From DASVEE01 sp036399695 (lineage in GTDB: Bacteria; Acidobacteriota; Thermoanaerobaculia; Gp7-AA8): a stretch of DNA of 21,358 bases. The notes below the pieces were generated by a model. That model searched no databases. It worked only from the letters and a program-made list of their open reading frames with translations, and was not told where the DNA came from. The stretch spans positions 1 to 21,358 of the forward strand of contig DASWMP010000305.1 of the NCBI GenBank assembly GCA_036399695.1, given 5' to 3'. This document shows positions 20,994 through 21,358 of this stretch, in pieces. Within the stretch, counting starts at the first letter, position 1. The number at the start of each line of letters is the position of its first letter. The position numbers were made by a program, and so were the translations under genes.

Positions 20994-21287
20994 CGCTGCG
21001 GCTGGTCGTCTCGTCTGAGGCGCGCTCGGATATCGCAGAAGCGGTCGAATAGTTCCGCGGAATCTCGCCGCAGTTGCCATTGCGATTCGGCGGCGAGCTT
21101 GAACGCGTCTATTCAGCGATCGTCGAATATCCTGAGATGTATCCGCTCGTCTATCGGAACTTCCGGCGCGCTTCTTCATAAGTTCCCGTACTCGGTGTTC
21201 TACATCGTCGACGATACGGTGATGCTGACCGCCGGCGTAGTGCACCAGTCTCGCGATGATGACGCCTGGAAGCGCGTACGTAGCTAG
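20990..21287 (+). pseudogene. RelE/ParE-family toxin, inactivated by a nonsense codon and a frameshift
   Basis: Starting at ATG 20990 the frame reads MTLRLVVSSEARSDIAEAVE and meets TAG at 21050-21052. It then continues as FRGISPQLPLRFGGELERV...EMYPLVYRNFRRA, the recognisable middle of RelE/ParE toxins. At about 21164-21172 the frame changes and resumes as ALLHKFPYSVFYIVDD...VVHQSRDDDAWKRVRS, the family C-terminus, ending at TAG 21285-21287. The TAG stands where the family often has Trp (TGG), so one G-to-A change explains it. Loss of one CG pair in the CGCGC run explains the shift. The restored length of about 99 residues is normal. Sequencing error is possible for either lesion, less so for both. 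Confidence 0.8.
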
Positions 21288-21334
21288 CGCTGCGCAAGCG
21301 GTGCACTGCGGTCGGGATCGATTGAGTGGCAAGG

Positions 21335-21346
21335 GATCTCGGAGTG
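21335..21346 (+). repeat. Partial copy of the REP-like tail at the 3' edge
   Basis: GATCTCGGAGTG is the reverse complement of 18-29, and 11 of its 12 bases (21336-21346) match the tail of the palindrome in the PKS gene (5567-5577). The expected GCGGTGGC stem is replaced by a G-run. Nothing else is seen in the 71 nt after the toxin remnant. Confidence 0.5.
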
Positions 21347-21358
21347 GGGGGGGGGGGG
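21346..21358. other. Terminal G homopolymer, probable sequencing or assembly artefact
   Basis: The window ends in 13 consecutive G. Such runs at contig ends are a known artefact of two-colour sequencing chemistry. It begins where the repeat copy would be expected to enter its GC-rich hairpin. Confidence 0.6.

Noticed and set aside
21099..21287. Separate 62-residue gene
   Set aside because: Its first half is the toxin middle read out of frame; only the C-terminal half is the true frame, so it is part of the broken toxin.
1..21358. tRNA, rRNA, CRISPR array or transposase gene
   Set aside because: No sequence resembling any of these was seen on either strand.

Overview
The window is a GC-rich stretch of bacterial DNA with G or C at most third codon positions. 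Almost all of it is one end of a trans-acyltransferase (trans-AT) polyketide synthase (PKS) gene cluster. The host phylum cannot be fixed from these genes. Trans-AT clusters with a beta-branching HMG-CoA-synthase homologue occur in proteobacteria, bacilli, cyanobacteria and acidobacteria. The high GC and REP-like palindromes suggest a soil or symbiont lineage such as Acidobacteriota or a myxobacterium, but this is only a weak guess.

Nt 87-18437 is a single PKS gene of 6116 residues, read as DH-KR-ACP / KS-DH-KR-ACP / KS-DH-KR-ACP / KS-KR-ACP / KS-DH. There is no AT, methyltransferase, enoylreductase or thioesterase domain. The subunit starts and stops inside modules: the KS for the first DH must lie upstream, and the ACP/KR for the last KS-DH must be on another protein. 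The expected chemistry is up to three conjugated double bonds, then a beta-hydroxyl, then an elongation whose processing is split from it. The KS-KR-ACP-KS-DH end resembles half of a 'dehydrating bimodule'. The first three DH-KR-ACP blocks are near copies of one another with a period of about 4.49 kb.

Nt 18470-19729 encodes an HMG-CoA-synthase homologue of the PksG/CurD/MupH type with its Glu, Cys and His catalytic residues. It would add a beta-branch to a beta-keto chain somewhere on the assembly line. Its usual partners (donor ACP, decarboxylase KS0, two ECH-type enzymes) are not here, so the cluster continues outside the window, presumably upstream.

Nt 19730-21358 looks like chromosomal flank: a pair of inverted 35-bp REP-like palindromes, a six-helix membrane protein, and a toxin-antitoxin pair whose antitoxin is intact but whose RelE/ParE-type toxin gene has a nonsense codon and a frameshift.

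The least ordinary signal is a family of palindromic elements. A copy sits at the first bases of the window. A second copy, sharing an exact 18-bp core, lies in frame inside the PKS gene between DH2 and KR2. A 12-bp piece of the same tail sits at the last bases, next to a run of 13 G that looks like a sequencing artefact. The window is therefore probably a whole contig broken at repeats, and this PKS appears to have taken REP-like DNA into its interdomain linkers.
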